NCBI GenBank assembly: GCA_034440575.1
Contig: JAOTOL010001642.1
Location: 1,860,001-1,924,000, forward strand
Origin: Imbricaverruca yamaguchii
Lineage: Eukaryota > Arthropoda > Thecostraca > Neoverrucidae
Direction of reading: 5' to 3'
Length of the DNA: 64,000 bases
Position numbers and translations under genes: made by a program
Notes under the pieces: generated by a model
Told to the model about the DNA's origin: nothing
Database searches by the model: none
Seen by the model: the letters and a program-made list of their open reading frames with translations, nothing else
Part shown: piece after piece, positions 24,393 to 41,361 of the stretch
Numbering within the stretch: the stretch's first letter is position 1
Layout of the letters: the number at the start of each line of letters is the position of its first letter

Positions 24393-24890
24393 GAGATGAT
24401 CCAGGATTAAAAATGTATGAGGATATGCAGAAAAGACCAATGAACAGCTGTGCGAGGTTTGGCCTTGCTAACCCTATTAGTTTGGCAGCAAATGAGGAAA
24501 AACCGGAGGTGGGGGGGCTAAGAGTAGGTCGCACCTAGTGGAGGAGAAGTTAGCTGATGGTGCACTATGCGGCACCTATTTTTCGAAGTCTTTAGGAGCA
24601 GGCTTAAGTTTTTTTTTCAGCCGCAAATGTCGCAGCAGTTTTCCTTAGCAATGGTCCAAGAAACGCTTCTAACTATCATGGGCTTGTCCGGTACTCAAGC
24701 TGCAACTGATGATGCCAAGCAAAATTTGTACAATGTTGATCACACATATTCGGCGAAGAGCAACTCTGAGCATTGTCTGGTGTGCTTGTTTAAAAAATGC
24801 TGCCTGGAACGGAATGGGGTGCGTTTCACGTCTCCTGCCCGTCTTCCCAACCTCTGAGCAGATCGAACTGATTCAAACTGTAACAGCGAA

Positions 24891-25094
24891 CCCCGTGTCG
24901 GGCACGTTCGGGCTATGCAAATGTGATTCATACTGTGACGGATAGCCCCGTGTCGGGCACGTTCGGGCTATGCCATTGTGATATAAATTGTGAGAGATGG
25001 CCCCGTGCCGGGCACGTTCGGGCTATGCCATTGTGATTTAACCTTTGACAGAAAGCCCCGTTCCGGGTACATTGCGGGTATGCAAATGTGATTC
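24891..25094 (+). repeat. 55-bp tandem repeat, about four copies
   Basis: The unit is CCCCGTGTCGGGCACGTTCG, GGCTATGCAAATGTGATTCA, TACTGTGACGGATAG. The first and last copies carry the octamer ATGCAAAT; the middle two have CCATTGTG instead. Confidence 0.9.
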
Positions 25095-25626
25095 TGGATA
25101 ATAAATAACTCCGCAGGTCAGGCCAAATGAAGCAATTGGGATTTTGTGAAGGTTACCTGGCCACCAATTTATTTCGACAAACCACAAAAGAATTGATGCC
25201 ATTAAGGCGAAAATCGATAGCCCTGGATATCACGAATGTCATGGACACACAAGATTGTCTTTTGGGGCAGTGATGGTGAACGCTCAGCTGAAGTGAAAAA
25301 TGGCTATTTTAAGAACGCCGCAATTTTGTCAACAACCAAGAGACGGAGTGTGCCGATTTGGATGGAAATCGTCGATATTGGGATTGTGAGACTGCTCAGA
25401 AAGTTGCGGTCCGATTCTCGCAAGTGTGTCTGCGCGCCAAATGAGCATTTCTTCGATTTGTATTACCAAGTTAAAAAAAATTAAACCTTTGAATTGTTTA
25501 TCCCAGTCGGTGTAGCTATAACGCTTTCAAAACGGGCGTAACTTAGCACTTAGCAACGGCGTACCGTGGAATCATGGAACCTACAGTCGCCATTCATGGA
25601 GTCATGTAATCATGAAATCATGGAAC

Positions 25627-25657
25627 GTAGGACGTAGACGTAGACGTAGACGTAGAC
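25627..25657 (+). repeat. (GTAGAC)n hexanucleotide repeat
   Basis: About five units of GTAGAC or GTAGGAC. Confidence 0.9.
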
Positions 25658-25825
25658 GACACCAAACGTCGGACGAGCGTAGGCAAGAGGCGGTCTATGG
25701 CTCTCAGCTCCAGGCACAGACTCCGGCACGATACCGAGACAGGAAACTCGTGGACTGACCCAAAACGCTGACTTGGGATTCTGTAAAGAAATGCGCATTT
25801 TACTGGGTAGTGGATGAATTTCACA

Positions 25826-25867
25826 ATGCAATGGAGCACGCAGCAGAAGATGCGTGCTCCATTGCAT
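25826..25867. other. perfect 17-bp hairpin with 8-nt loop
   Basis: ATGCAATGGAGCACGCA (25826-25842) is exactly complementary to TGCGTGCTCCATTGCAT (25851-25867) around GCAGAAGA. Pairing stops abruptly outside the stem. Confidence 0.85.
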
Positions 25868-25869
25868 GC

Positions 25870-27420
25870 AAATGACCCCGATTATGCAAATGGTGCCTGG
25901 AATTTTTGCATGTGGGCATTGAAAAACAACAGAATTGTGCCAAAGTTGAACGTAGTGTTACGGAAATTAGGCTATGTCAAGCATGGTGAACGCATCTCAA
26001 GCTCAAATGCATTACGTTGAACTGTTGAACAACTAATAGCAACAATACAAGTAGTAGCCGCCACGACCTGTCACAGCCCTTCTTGCTCCGCAGTCTTCCC
26101 GCTTAGTTTTCGCCGCACTCGGCTATTCAGCCCTGCACTTTCTGTCGAACTGGCTGGTCAGGCAGTCTGCTGGCTCGGGACGTGTACGTCACGTGAAATG
26201 ACGTCATAACCACCAGCTGGCCGCCGGCCGGCTGAGGTCGGGAAACCACCGCCGACCGAGCTCCATCAGGAATACTTTTCTATAAAAGAATTTGCACTCG
26301 TCAAAGATGATATTGCGTTGAAAATTTCTACAACGCAAAATTCGTAGATCAAGTCTAGTGTCGAGTGCAGGAATAAATGCTTGAAACGCTGTAATAAGAA
26401 GTGATGAAGGTTTCCAAAAAAGGTCAGGTTGTCGAAATGAATTTTAGTCGGATGTACACGAGGAATGGTTGTTCTGGCTTCACCCTTGCTCGCAATGATC
26501 GCAGCCATGCAGCTACAGCTTGTAATTGTGCATTCTGAGTTACTGAACTCGGGCTTGTCTGCGCTTTTCCTTGCGCCATTCTTATATCGGGCTTATGATT
26601 TCGAGTTTTCGCATTTTCATTAAGCGACGCTGAAGTATTTCCAGCAAGGAACACGGGTATCGCCAGCTGGCGTGCTATTGCCAATCCCCTTAAAATGAGA
26701 TATGACGCGATAACATTGGATTTATTATTTATTATGTTTGAGGCACGTTTGGTGCCATGCTACACCCTACCTCATTTGAATGCATGAATGTGTTGATTGC
26801 GTGCGGTGCATAAGGTCGCGTGGCGATCTGAGTTCACCAACAAGCTTATCAAAGCCATTCTAAATAAGATAAGACGCAATTCATCGGTCATCGCTCGTAA
26901 CCAGCCAGCCAAGGCGTCACCATGGCAACACGACAGCTGTACAGTCCTTCCGCAAATTATATCAGTGTCTATGTTGACGTCAGTGCTGATGTCAGTACTG
27001 ACGAGGCAGCGATCAAAATCACCAAGACTGACATTGAGGGTGTGCGAGGTGGCTTACCTGCTGTCGCCGATAGGCTTCAGTTACGCCAAAGTGTGCAGAC
27101 CTTCCAGCGTCATGTGGACGGTTCGCACGCTATCATGTGCACGTTCGAAGCTATCGGCAAGGGCTGATTATGCCAATTTATGCTGCTTAATTAGCTCAGG
27201 AGTAGCAGCTGTAGCTGGTGGCGAGTCAGGATTCATCAATTCAACACCGCGCAGTGGCACCGCATAACCGAGACGTGATGGAAACGGTGCCACCGATAGA
27301 TAAGCTGCCATTGCCTTCAGGTAGGCATGCATACATACACAGAGGCACACATACAGACATATGTTATCTACACCAACTCGGCCCAGGGCCGTACAAAAAG
27401 AGTGAAATTCGTAACTGCCG
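25870..27420. other. unc-13 intron, one small frame with a strong Kozak context
   Basis: An 81-codon + frame begins at 26922 in the context CACCATGG and reads MATRQLYSPSANYISVYVDV onward. No similarity is recognised, so it is listed as a possibility only. Confidence 0.2.
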
Positions 27421-27429
27421 GTGACTTTC

Positions 27430-28750
27430 AACGACCGCGCCCACGTGCATCCTAAGGCACATGACAGTCCACATGCAACAAAGGCTCAAACAACCCTAAA
27501 CACATTTCACGTAGGCATATAAGGTTCATGTAATCCATGCATAAGGACGTCAGCAATTCCAAACAAGTAAAATATGTCGGAAGGCTGTTCCAACGTCTAA
27601 TTATGAAAGTTGAGAAAGTGCACTAAGTAATTGCAGTCGACAGTGGCCACTCTCTGATTTTAATGAATGCCCTCTAGTGCTATGCCCGTCTTCATTAAGC
27701 ACAAATAAATCAGGAAGATCGATCTGGTCTATGCTCTTCATCATCTTAAAAACCTCCATTAAGCCCTCTCTTAGCCTACGGCGCCTGAGCGCAAGAATAC
27801 TAAGAACCTGCAGTATTCTATTGTAATCTAGATGATCCAGTCCGCCAATGAGTGTTGTAGCTCTCCGCTGTAAGTGTTCCATTGGATCAATATGAACTCC
27901 AACAATTGACTCCAGCTCTGACTGCAATATTGCATATTTCATATTACATGCAATATTACATTGCAGATTACATACAATATTACAAATGTGACATAACAAA
28001 ATATGTCCTACTTCGTGTTTACTATGGTCACTTTTGTGTTATATATTTCCGTTGACAAAGTGTATCATTTTGAGCACCTTAGTTCTTGCCTCCCTACGTT
28101 GACCCTTTAAACGTCACATGGAACTGCACAGAACTCTCGTAGGTGATTTTTTTTGTAAAGCACTACCTGTTAATGTATTCCGCGTGCATCGTTTATGTTG
28201 CTAAAATATGCGCATCCATGCATATTTTCGTACATTAAAAAACGTCTGGCATGTGCCAGTGAACGAACCGCTCCAACACCTTATCGAAATCATTTCATAA
28301 CATCGTACTTATTTTAAATTGGTACAAAAGCCTTAATAGCATGAGCAAATACATAACCCTACTTTCTGAACCATGTCATAAATGCTGTACAATTACGGTA
28401 ATTAAGTTTGGACCAAGGGCTAAACCTTGTGGTGCCTCGCTACATAACTTGTTCCAAGATTATTTTCACCGACTCAATATCGCCATCGATTCTTGTAGCC
28501 TTAGCAAATGTATAACAACTTATTCATCTGAAAACATCACCACACATTTGACGTCTTTCTAACTATACAGGTAATCCCATGTGTGGAACGTCATCGAATG
28601 GTTTGCTGAAAACCAAACATGTACCATCGACGAATTTTCTATATCTACCTGCTCAGTCACATATTCCAAGATTCTTGGTTTTTTTCGAATAAGATTTTCC
28701 ACTTCTGAAACGAAATTTACTACTTCTGAAGCAAGGGTTGCAACATTCAA
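27430..28750 (-). pseudogene. CR1-like LINE reverse transcriptase fragment
   Basis: Minus-strand translation shows RILEYVTEQVD (about 28665), similar to the FLEYVTK.VD of other LINEs, then a decayed YLDFSKAFDKVPH block. EAPQGLALGPNLITVIVQHL (about 28440) is the GVPQGSVLGPLLF block. In one open frame at about 27920-27650 come DPMEHLQRRATTLIGGL, then ILALRRRRLREGLMEVFKMM and DLFVLNEDGHSTRGHSLK, the conserved CR1 C-terminus. The 3' end lies near 27430. Stops and internal deletion show it is inactive. Confidence 0.75.
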
Positions 28751-29059
28751 AATACCTTTGTCTTACTTAACCCGTTTTGCTCTTGCCCGCATTCCGTCTG
28801 AGAAGAAAATACCCCACTCAGTTATTACTCAGATTCAGCTGTTGTAGCAATGTCTGGTTCTTCAGTACGTATATAACTACGTCGCTTTCAAAATTTATGT
28901 CGAATGCTGTGTAAATTAGTAAGCATCTTCCTCTCAGCTTCCTGTAGCCTGTGTTTGAATCTGACGTGCATGCGGTCAGGTCAGGTCAGCATTCGGTCGG
29001 TAACGTGCAGTGCAATCTTCTAGTCACAATAACCATGTCCATTACATTGTTTAGTGTTT

Positions 29060-29700
29060 TCTTGTTTCAACGAACCTTACATATATGGTACAGAGTATGC
29101 GGCACCTTTCCTGCTCGAATGAACACTGTCCAAAACAAGAAAGTCAACCCCATGGTCAAGCACATCCAATAAGTCCAGAAACATTGTCGCTCTCTCTTGG
29201 CACAATCTTCCCACTCCCCCATTCTTCTGCCACGCTCCCGACATTCACCCACTCCCAACGGCGCAGAAGCCCGGATACCATACCCTCCTCCTGCTCCACG
29301 CCAGCTGCTGAATCAGCACCTTACGAGCCTTGAATTCGGTCTCGAGGCGTTTGGTGCAATGTCGCTTGGCACCCACATGGCACAGGACAATCGTACCCCA
29401 CGTCCGACACTCGCGCTCGAGTCCCCCGTGTCCTCTACTGTGTCGGTTACTCCTGCGCCTGGAGTGTGCAACCTGGTACACCTACACTTGCATGTGGTGC
29501 CACACACATTCGCATCCAGGCATTTTAGTATTGAGCTACCGATGATCACCAAGTCGCTTTTATCTTCGTCTTCTTTCCTCCTTTCTGTTGAGGCAGTGAA
29601 TTTGTTTCGTTGTTGAATAGGCGGTGTTGTCGGAGATGTACCGGGCCAGACTGGTTTTCCCGCCACAGAGGTTCCCGCCAAAGCGGTTCATTGATCCGTG
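29060..29700 (-). pseudogene. LINE ORF1-like fragment with SGNH/esterase-type domain
   Basis: On the minus strand, LVIIGSSILKCLDANV (about 29570) resembles the block-I GDSILKHL motif of the SGNH-hydrolase domain found in ORF1 proteins of some CR1 elements. After a frameshift, TWGTIVLCHVGAKRHCTK (about 29410) resembles IVLHVGTND.R. Further on, a short decayed stretch around 29160-29080 would be the downstream part. It lies upstream, in the same orientation, of the reverse transcriptase fragment 28750-27430, so the two may be one element with an internal deletion that removed the endonuclease. Assignment to SGNH is by motif resemblance only. Confidence 0.5.
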
Positions 29701-30741
29701 ACCAACTCGCACCGTGATCCCCCCTCTCTCATGTCTGGCCTGACGCTGGGCTTCTGATATGTCTGGCCTGTCGCTGGGGTTCTCATATGTCTGGCCTGTT
29801 CTTTTTTGGTTTCCCTTGATTCACTAGTTCTCTTGTTTCAGTCATTCCGTGAGATTATTGTGCAAGTATTTTCAACCGTTTTTCCTATCTTTTTGGCAAG
29901 CTCAGACAACTTTTGATTTGAATTGCGAGTTTGGATTCAAGCATCCGTAACTGGTATATAGATACACGAACTGGTCGACAATGAATTCCACTCTCGGCTG
30001 CATTGCCGTATTTGTTTTTACTTTCCTCTGGTAGATACTGTCATTTTGCATTAAAAAAATTAAATAATAAGATGAACTACTGATGCTGGGCTGAGCACAT
30101 GTGTACAACTGAAATCCATTGTTTTTCAGTAGCTAGGAATGTTTGGAACGTGCCATACTTTAGAAATAGAAAGAGAGGCTAAAGCATGCATTAGTGATGA
30201 GTCATAGCGCAGATCAGATAATATCCGTGCTAAGAACAGCTATTCGATAGACCAACCGGCATTGGATCAGGGCAGCATTGCCAAAGTCCGCGGCACCTGA
30301 CATTTCCGTTGCACTTACGATGCTGATCCGCCTTTGACATCTGTGGCGTTTTGTTGCAGCGTTTTGTTGTCCGGTTACATTTGGCAATTTGGGCCCTGAC
30401 CCATTCACTGACCATTACCACATCGTTTGTAGCCTATGAATGGTCTGCTGTACACTCCACGGATAAATTACGAGTATTCTTCGGAGGTCCAATTACTGGA
30501 CGAAGGCCGTTGCAGCACTATGCGTGCAGCATAGTTCTGCGTAGTGCGATCGAAAGGTGCACCTTACAAGGCATACGGTGCCAGCGACATTTGGCGATTG
30601 CTGCGACGATTTGATGTTTTGGAACGCTGGGTCTGCACGAGGTTCGTTTGTCTCACTACATCTGGAAATTCTTCTTATAACTTTATTTTGAGGAAATACC
30701 GGTTAACTGGGAAGCTCTCAGAGGGATTGATTTATCTTGTT

Positions 30742-31018
30742 CTGTCATACCGACTCTCCCCTTTGCCCATACCTTCCTTTATCTTTTACTCCACTCACTT
30801 TCTCCTCTCCACTCCCTCTCTCGTCTCCACACTACCTCCTTTATCTCCCCTTCCGTCTCCTCCCATCTCCTCCACCTACTCTTCCCTTCTCCTCCCCTCT
30901 CTTCCACCTCCTCTCTCCTCCACCTCCCTCCCTCCCCGTCATACTCTCTTTCCCTCTTATTCTGTCCCTCTTACTCTTGCCTCTCATTCTGTTTCTCTCC
31001 CTCTGCTGTTTCTTTTGA
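30742..31018 (+). repeat. about 275-bp polypyrimidine tract
   Basis: Almost pure C/T with scattered A, made of CTCC, CTTC and CCTC words. The open frames through it on the + strand (Ser/Pro/Leu-rich) reflect composition and not a gene. Confidence 0.9.
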
Positions 31019-35000
<3,982 letters not shown>

Positions 35001-35233
35001 CGAGGTATTCGGCCGGGTTGAAATGCAGCTTGTCACTGCCAGTGATATCCGAGGGCTCGAGCAAGGCTATTGCCCGGCACGTTTTACGTTATGCCAGATT
35101 TCGCGGTTAACCGAAAGGGAGTTGAGACATAACCCGATCGGTGCACACTTGGAATACATGTATTCTTTTTGGACTGCGTTGTTTTCTAATGTCATTGCCA
35201 GCACATTGCGCTTACCGCTACGTTGTCTCGCAG

Positions 35234-35333
35234 GTGGCACCCTATCACGTGCAGTACACTTGTCTGCACGAGAATCTGTTCCACTACCTGTGCGAGCAAG
35301 AGTCGGGAAACGTGAAGCTGCCCCAGGCCAAAG
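35234..35333 (+). CDS. unc-13: unc-13 exon c: C2B-MUN linker
   Basis: The acceptor is GTTGTCTCGCAG and the donor GTCAGT. The exon is 100 nt: 33 codons plus the first base of a Gly codon. The peptide begins [20 protein letters not shown] and ends [13 protein letters not shown]. This segment links C2B to the MUN domain. The LFHYLC wording is typical of arthropod proteins, whereas I recall vertebrate Munc13 having a different sequence after LFH. The donor GTCAGT is slightly off consensus but the splice is supported by phase and homology. Confidence 0.96.
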
Positions 35334-38039
35334 GTCAGTACTGTCGACCCGTTCTCGACTTGGCGATCGCCGGAGGCGGCTTCGCCACTTGAGTGGGCAC
35401 ATATCCACTGAGAGGAATACCACCACGGATGTGGAAAACGCGCGCCGGCCGCTCGACCAGACTTCAGTTCGATCGAAAGCACCATTCGCGCAGCGCAGAG
35501 GGCACTACCGTTAGCTGCACTTCAGCTCCGGGTTGGTGCCTGATTTGACTTGGACCAGGATGTAAACTGGATATTGGCCACTTGACCTGGACTTCTGGTG
35601 TTGATGCACTGCACAGAGAGGAGGAACCGGCCTGCTGAGCGCAGTTAGCACGTGGAAAATATTCACGTAAAAAGGTATTTGAAGAATTTGATATGAATAG
35701 CATCGATATTTTTACCGGGCAAAATACGGTATTGAAACACAAAGCGACGAGTGACTTGCATTTTTAGCATCCTTGCGTTCTGAATTTGAACGTCCTTGCG
35801 CCTTTCGTGTTACCTTGGGCACCAAGCACGATGGTAGCAGCATTCGTGTGGGGCGGTGCAACTGTTAATTTGCATCCGTCGTCATTTCGGTGCTCGGGAT
35901 TTCTTTGTTAAGCCGTGCTTGTCAAGACTTGAGAAACAAACGCAGATAGCGCTGTCCGTTGTCAACTGCTGCCACGATTTAATATCGCCGAAGCACCACC
36001 ACCGTCACTTCTATGGGAATGCATGGCACAAAGGGCCCGCCTCCCAGCCAGAAACGCAGACATAAATTAACCGCACAAAACACCACGTGTTGCCATCTCG
36101 GAAATGAGGTCCGCGGCGTTGAAAATAACGATGCAGGATATATTCATCACTTAATATCGCTGGAAAGTCCAAAGCTAATATCTCCAAAGAAATGCGCAAT
36201 GCCATGAGGCTTTCTTATTCTCAAGCTCTCTTCCCTTGAAGCAGCCTGCGAGAGACGTGCTACTGAGCTGCGACACAACGCGAGCTACTGAGAGCCCAAA
36301 CATGATTACTTTTATGGTGTCGTGGTTGGAGCTCAAACGACAAGCGGGGTGGCAACGCTTTCAGCTTCGATAATTCATTTTCAGTACTAACTCTGTGGCG
36401 TTTCATGGACGCAAGTAAATGGCTCCCGCCTAACCAACTTCAGAATCGCTGACACCGACTTCCTGACGCGTCTCGGGGCGATCAATGCCATCAGAATGTC
36501 ACCACATTAATTGCTGCATGGTGCGACCAAGCCTCTTTTCATTTTGTTGCCTTAATATAATTATCCACTTCTATGGGTAAGTGACACTGGCGTCACATGT
36601 AAATGTTGCGTCATTCTGATGTCACGGGTACCGTACATATTGGTCTCATATGCAGCAGATGAACGGGCACGATATACCATAGAGTTTACTAAATCGTCAA
36701 TCGATGGTGGTTATTGCTGCCGTATTTCTGTGCGCCGGGATTACGCCTCTCGAATATAAAACGGTCCGATTATCTGACAATATATCACAACCAATGTTCA
36801 TGACGAAGTCCGGCTTTGTGAGTAAAATAAAAACAATTGAAGTCGCCATAATTGTAACCAAAAGGAATGAGCTAATGAGCCAAAAATATTAGCCCTTCTT
36901 ATGTCCTCCAAGATGATCTTGGGCCTTTTGCCGATTACCGTGTACAGGTGTTTCATTCCTTCTGAAGTTCATTTTTTGTTTTCCTATAGAACATACGCGA
37001 TCTGTTGCAATTGGGAACTTCGAGAAACAAGCTGTTCACTGATTCTACCTGCAAAATTATGCGCCATTACCTTTATTGATGCAATTCTGACAAGTCCCCA
37101 ATTTATATGCCGGCTACTGCTATTGTGAAACGTACCATCACTAACCACGGAGTACCTGATGCTGAACTCATCATCCACGACGCATATCACCATTCCGTAC
37201 ATCAACCAGATCATGTCGGTTGCATGCAAATACATTGCTGACAGAATGCACAAACAATGGCGAGGAAACATCGCCACGCTTCGGTGTGCTGGCTCAAACC
37301 GACCGGAAATGCCACTCGAAAAAAAACTTCAACGAGCAGAATCCGCCCACTCAACAGTGCGGAAACAGAGCTCGTCTAGTCGAGAGAAACGATTTTCTCA
37401 ACATCATCAGATCAAAAATGAAAATCATCAAAATGCATAACCTCCAAATTCAGAGATAAGTCTCAGATGCTTTTTAAGGCTCGTTTTAACGCACTGGGTA
37501 TTTTCTTTGAGCAGCGTATTCTTCACCAACCATTACCCCTGTCATTTCAGACGAAGACTACGCAATCGCTACATAAATTTGCCATTGTATGAGAGAGCCA
37601 TGCAATTACCCTATCTCTCGCCACATATCTGTATGCAGGAATGGTACACATGCAATTTAGACACAACAAGCAATTGTTCATAAGTGCGTTGTACGAAACC
37701 ACCTCATATAGCTGAGTGCAATCAATCAGGAAGAATTAAGGAACATACTTCCGGTTTGTTGCTGTTTTCTTTTCCCAGGGAATTACCTCCTCGTAATCCG
37801 ACATCATTGATGTAGCCATTCAGCCGCAGTAGTGTAGCTGCCTGACCCTCAGCCAGGTCAGCACACTGCTGACATTCTCCGACCCCAGCCCAAGCGTGCC
37901 TCATCGACACCACGCCCGCAAAATGTCTCCTGTTCGGCCACCAGTGGCGTCATTATGAGTGGTCCGAGATTGGATCAGACGTAGAGCGCGTCCTCGCCGC
38001 GACAATCCCGATGTCGTGGTGGTGAGGTGCGCACGCTGT
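35334..38039. other. unc-13 intron, unique AT-rich DNA
   Basis: No repeat array or family resemblance found before the minisatellite at 38040. Confidence 0.4.
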
Positions 38040-38396
38040 CTGTCTCCCAGTGGGAAGGGCACCACACCGGGGGCGGCTGGTGCGGCTGGTGCGGCTCTCT
38101 GTCTCCAAGCTGGCGGGCCGCCACATCGGGCGCGGCTGGTGCGGCTCTCTGTCTCCAAGCGTGCAGGCCACCACACCGGGTACGATTGGTGCGGCTGGTG
38201 CGGTTCTCTGTCTCCAAGCGGGCAGGCCGCCACACCGGGCGCGGCTGGTGCGGCTCTCTGTCTCCCTGCGAGAAGACCACCACACCGGGTGCAGCTGGTG
38301 CAGCTGGTGCGGCTCTCTGTCTCCAAGTGGGCAGGCCACCACACCGGGTGCGACTGGTGCGGCTAGTGCGGCTCTCTGTCTCCAAGCGGGCAGGCT
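38040..38396 (+). repeat. 51/60-bp GC-rich minisatellite
   Basis: Six to seven units of GCGGCTCTCTGTCTCCAAGC, GGGCAGGCCACCACACCGGG and a variable GCGGCTGGT stretch. Extra 9-bp GGCTGGTGC insertions make some units 60 bp. Because both periods are multiples of three, five different frames stay open across it; these are artefacts. Confidence 0.92.
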
Positions 38397-39539
38397 GGGA
38401 GGCAGCGATGGCATCGATGGAGTCTCACCACTCTATCGACCCACGCAGAGTCGCCAAGCCACCCACCGCCACCCATCAGTGGAACTGAACCTGTCCGAAG
38501 CAGTGTGCGGCGTCTCAGCGGGAGTCGGGCCCGCGCGTATGTTGTCACACCACCGACAGCGGGCGCCGCACGGCTCTGTCCAATCCCGCGACGACACTGC
38601 GGCTCGCTGCCTCGACGACGGCCGCCACCTGCAGCGTCGTGACTGGGTGACGAAATATCCAAGCCCATAAGCAAACGCTTGCAACATCATTTCGTCATTT
38701 GCGATATTTGAAACCGGCGGGCGGTGCTCTCAATTTTCCCCGTTATATTGGCATTCAGCGTTCAGTATATTACGTAGAGGGCTGTCCAAGGTCACGTCGC
38801 CATGTCAATTTGGCAGCAACGGGATCACTGAACAAGACCGCGCATACCGAGCGGGCGGGGCATTGGTTGACTTCCCGGTGCAGATCCAGGTACAGTCATT
38901 CGGGTACAGTCTGTGGTGGCTGGCGCTGGCACATGTGAACGATGCACTACTGCCGGCCACGACCGACGCGGTGGTCCGGTTGTGTCGTTACCTCCCAATC
39001 CCACGACTATGCGACAGCAAGCCGGCCGCGTGGTTCCGTTCCCCTCCGCTCCCCACCTCCTTCCCACACGGACCGTGGCCGGTGCCGTCGGCAGGGGCAC
39101 CGCAGAATCAGACCGCGATTACCGGCGAGTACACGTTCGGCTGGTAGCCCGCAGATAGCGCCGTCGCATCCTGGAAAACACGCGGCAAACGCGCCGATAA
39201 CAACGCGGCCGACAGCCCGGAAGATGTTCGAATTTCCGGATAATGAGACCTGTCGTCCGCGGAAGATGAACCAACGATGCAACACGCGCCGGCTGTTGTG
39301 CTGCGGAGTCGGAGAATGGGAGGTCGGCTCGCTGGTGGTCCCTCGCGTCCTGCCTTCACTGGCGGCTGCAGCCGACCAGGCGTCTGGCTGGATAGGGGAG
39401 CAGCTGGACATGGGTGCAACTGGGCAGGGGTGCGACTGGGCAGCGGGCAGTTGGATAGAGGTGTAACTGGACAAAGTGCAGCTGGACGGGAATGTAGCCA
39501 GTCAGGGCGTAGCTGAGCAGGATGTGGCATAATAATTTT

Positions 39540-39760
39540 TGGTAAGATTTTAGATGTCGAAACGAATAATAACGAACGACACGAAGCGAGTCGTACAGCA
39601 TGACGTTAAAATTAATCATGGACACGGTGTCACTTAAAATATCGTTCCAGTCCTTTAATGTCGATTTTGAACTCTCAGCGTACATATATATAATTTTTCT
39701 TCTCCATTTATGTCTGAATACTAGTATAGGAATACCAATATTAATGGTGACGACAACAAT
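39540..39760 (-). pseudogene. possible LINE reverse transcriptase scrap
   Basis: Minus-strand reading gives DINGEEKLYMYAESSKSTLK then DWNDILSDTVSMINFNV. This resembles the region around the active site of non-LTR reverse transcriptases (..ND.......LYADDTK...LQ.D...LS.W...W.M.FN), with the catalytic DD replaced. The match is short and degenerate. Confidence 0.3.
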
Positions 39761-40538
39761 ACCATACTGTCAACAAACGGTGTTGCATAATAGACCGCTT
39801 CATAATACTTTGCCTGTAATTGTGCTAAGATGTGCATGCATATCAAAATCCGCAATGATGAGCATCATCATGATACTTATACGCCATATATTTATAAAAG
39901 CTGGGGATAGGATCTCCATGCACACACACATACATCAAGGAGTACAATGTCAATACCCCTTTGGGAAGGGTGACTCTTCAGTATTCAGCAAATGGATTAT
40001 TCTACCGTATATTTCACGAATAACTTTTGACTGGGGTAGGGAATAGTCGGGCTGAATGCAGTCGAGAAGACTTAGTCTATAGTCAGACCCTTGTCTATGG
40101 TCTGTAGTGCAGTGCAGTAAGTACAGTCTGGGAAAATGGCAGTTGCCCAGGGTATAGCACCAACTGCGAGACCAGGAGTGGTCGATCGAGCCCGAATGTT
40201 GGCACTCAGGGTAGCTGCAGCGATAGTGTTCTCTCACGTGAAGGCGAAATACTGGGAAATAACTAATTGGATCCAGTTTACCATATCCTGCACGCCAGCT
40301 GGCATCGCACGTTATCAATATTTTGATGAATGTTAGATTAACATAAGCGAATTAGACTGTGCTTTTGACACATGTCACAATTAGTCATGGCTAAAGACAG
40401 TCAGCAAAGACCGGAATATCCATGTGCCACTGCCAATTACCATGGTGTCCTTTTTGAGTAGCGTCGCTAAGTTAATCGAATTAATGTCAAGGCGGTACGC
40501 GGCTTCATTGTCAAGTTCAACGAGTGCATGCATCCACC

Positions 40539-40638
40539 CAGAGTAACCCAGAATAACACAGAGTAACCCAGAGCAACCCGGAGTAACACAAAGTAACGCA
40601 GAGTAACCAAGAGTAACACAGAGCAACACGGAGTAAAA
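40539..40638 (+). repeat. 10-bp CAGAGTAACC array
   Basis: About ten degenerate units of CAGAGTAACC, ending 150 bp before unc-13 exon d. Confidence 0.88.
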
Positions 40639-40790
40639 GAGCCAGGCGCTGAATGAAGCTGATAATTCGCGAGGAGCCCGCCATATTACGAGCACAGCGA
40701 GCCAAGAGTTACGAGTACTTCTGTGGACCAACTAGCCAGCGAAAATGGCCGTGTCAGACTGGACGTTCTCATATTGGCTGCCCCTCACAG

Positions 40791-40890
40791 GTGACGACGG
40801 CTGGAAGGTCTACTTCGACGATCCGGCGCAGGAGATTGTGGACGAGTTCGCCATGAGATACGGCGTGGAGAGTATCTACGAGGCGATGAC
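40791..40890 (+). CDS. unc-13: unc-13 exon d: start of MUN region
   Basis: The acceptor is GCCCCTCACAG and the donor GTAAGT. The first two bases complete the split Gly codon; 32 codons follow, then two bases of a Thr codon. The peptide is (G)[18 protein letters not shown] followed by [14 protein letters not shown](T). Conserved residues include W, the DEFAMRYG motif and the IY.AMT end that joins the next exon. Confidence 0.96.
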
Positions 40891-41361
40891 GTAAGTAATT
40901 ACTGACGCCATTCTTGGGTAAAATCAAAGCTTTGCCGTTCATAGTTGTGACTGCTAACATCGAAACGACACAAAAAAACATATAGCGGACACATAGCATG
41001 AACCAAGTGTATACCCTGCTCCTGTGATCCAAGTACTACTTAGATTTCCAGGTATTCTTCTTGCAATCTTAAAACGAGTCGCAATGCATAACATCTGTTG
41101 CATTTGCCACTCATCAGGTTATCCTGGATTGCGCTTTGGTATTCCGGGATGGGCTACCCCAGTCCATTTTAAGCATAGCCTAAGATTGCTTCATGTGCGT
41201 CGCCTATTTAATGTGCATGATGGTGTTCTGTGTTTTGCTTCATGCCGCCAGCAATGCTGTCCACATTGCCTTTATTCACTACATAAAACAAGTCCTAGCT
41301 TGACTGATCCATGTCATGGTGAATCGGAATTCTTGGTACACAAATCAATTCGCAGATAAGT

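Noticed and set aside
37953..38670. Several 135-206 codon frames on both strands
   Set aside because: Periods of 51 and 60 bp keep many frames open at once; no non-repetitive part has family resemblance.
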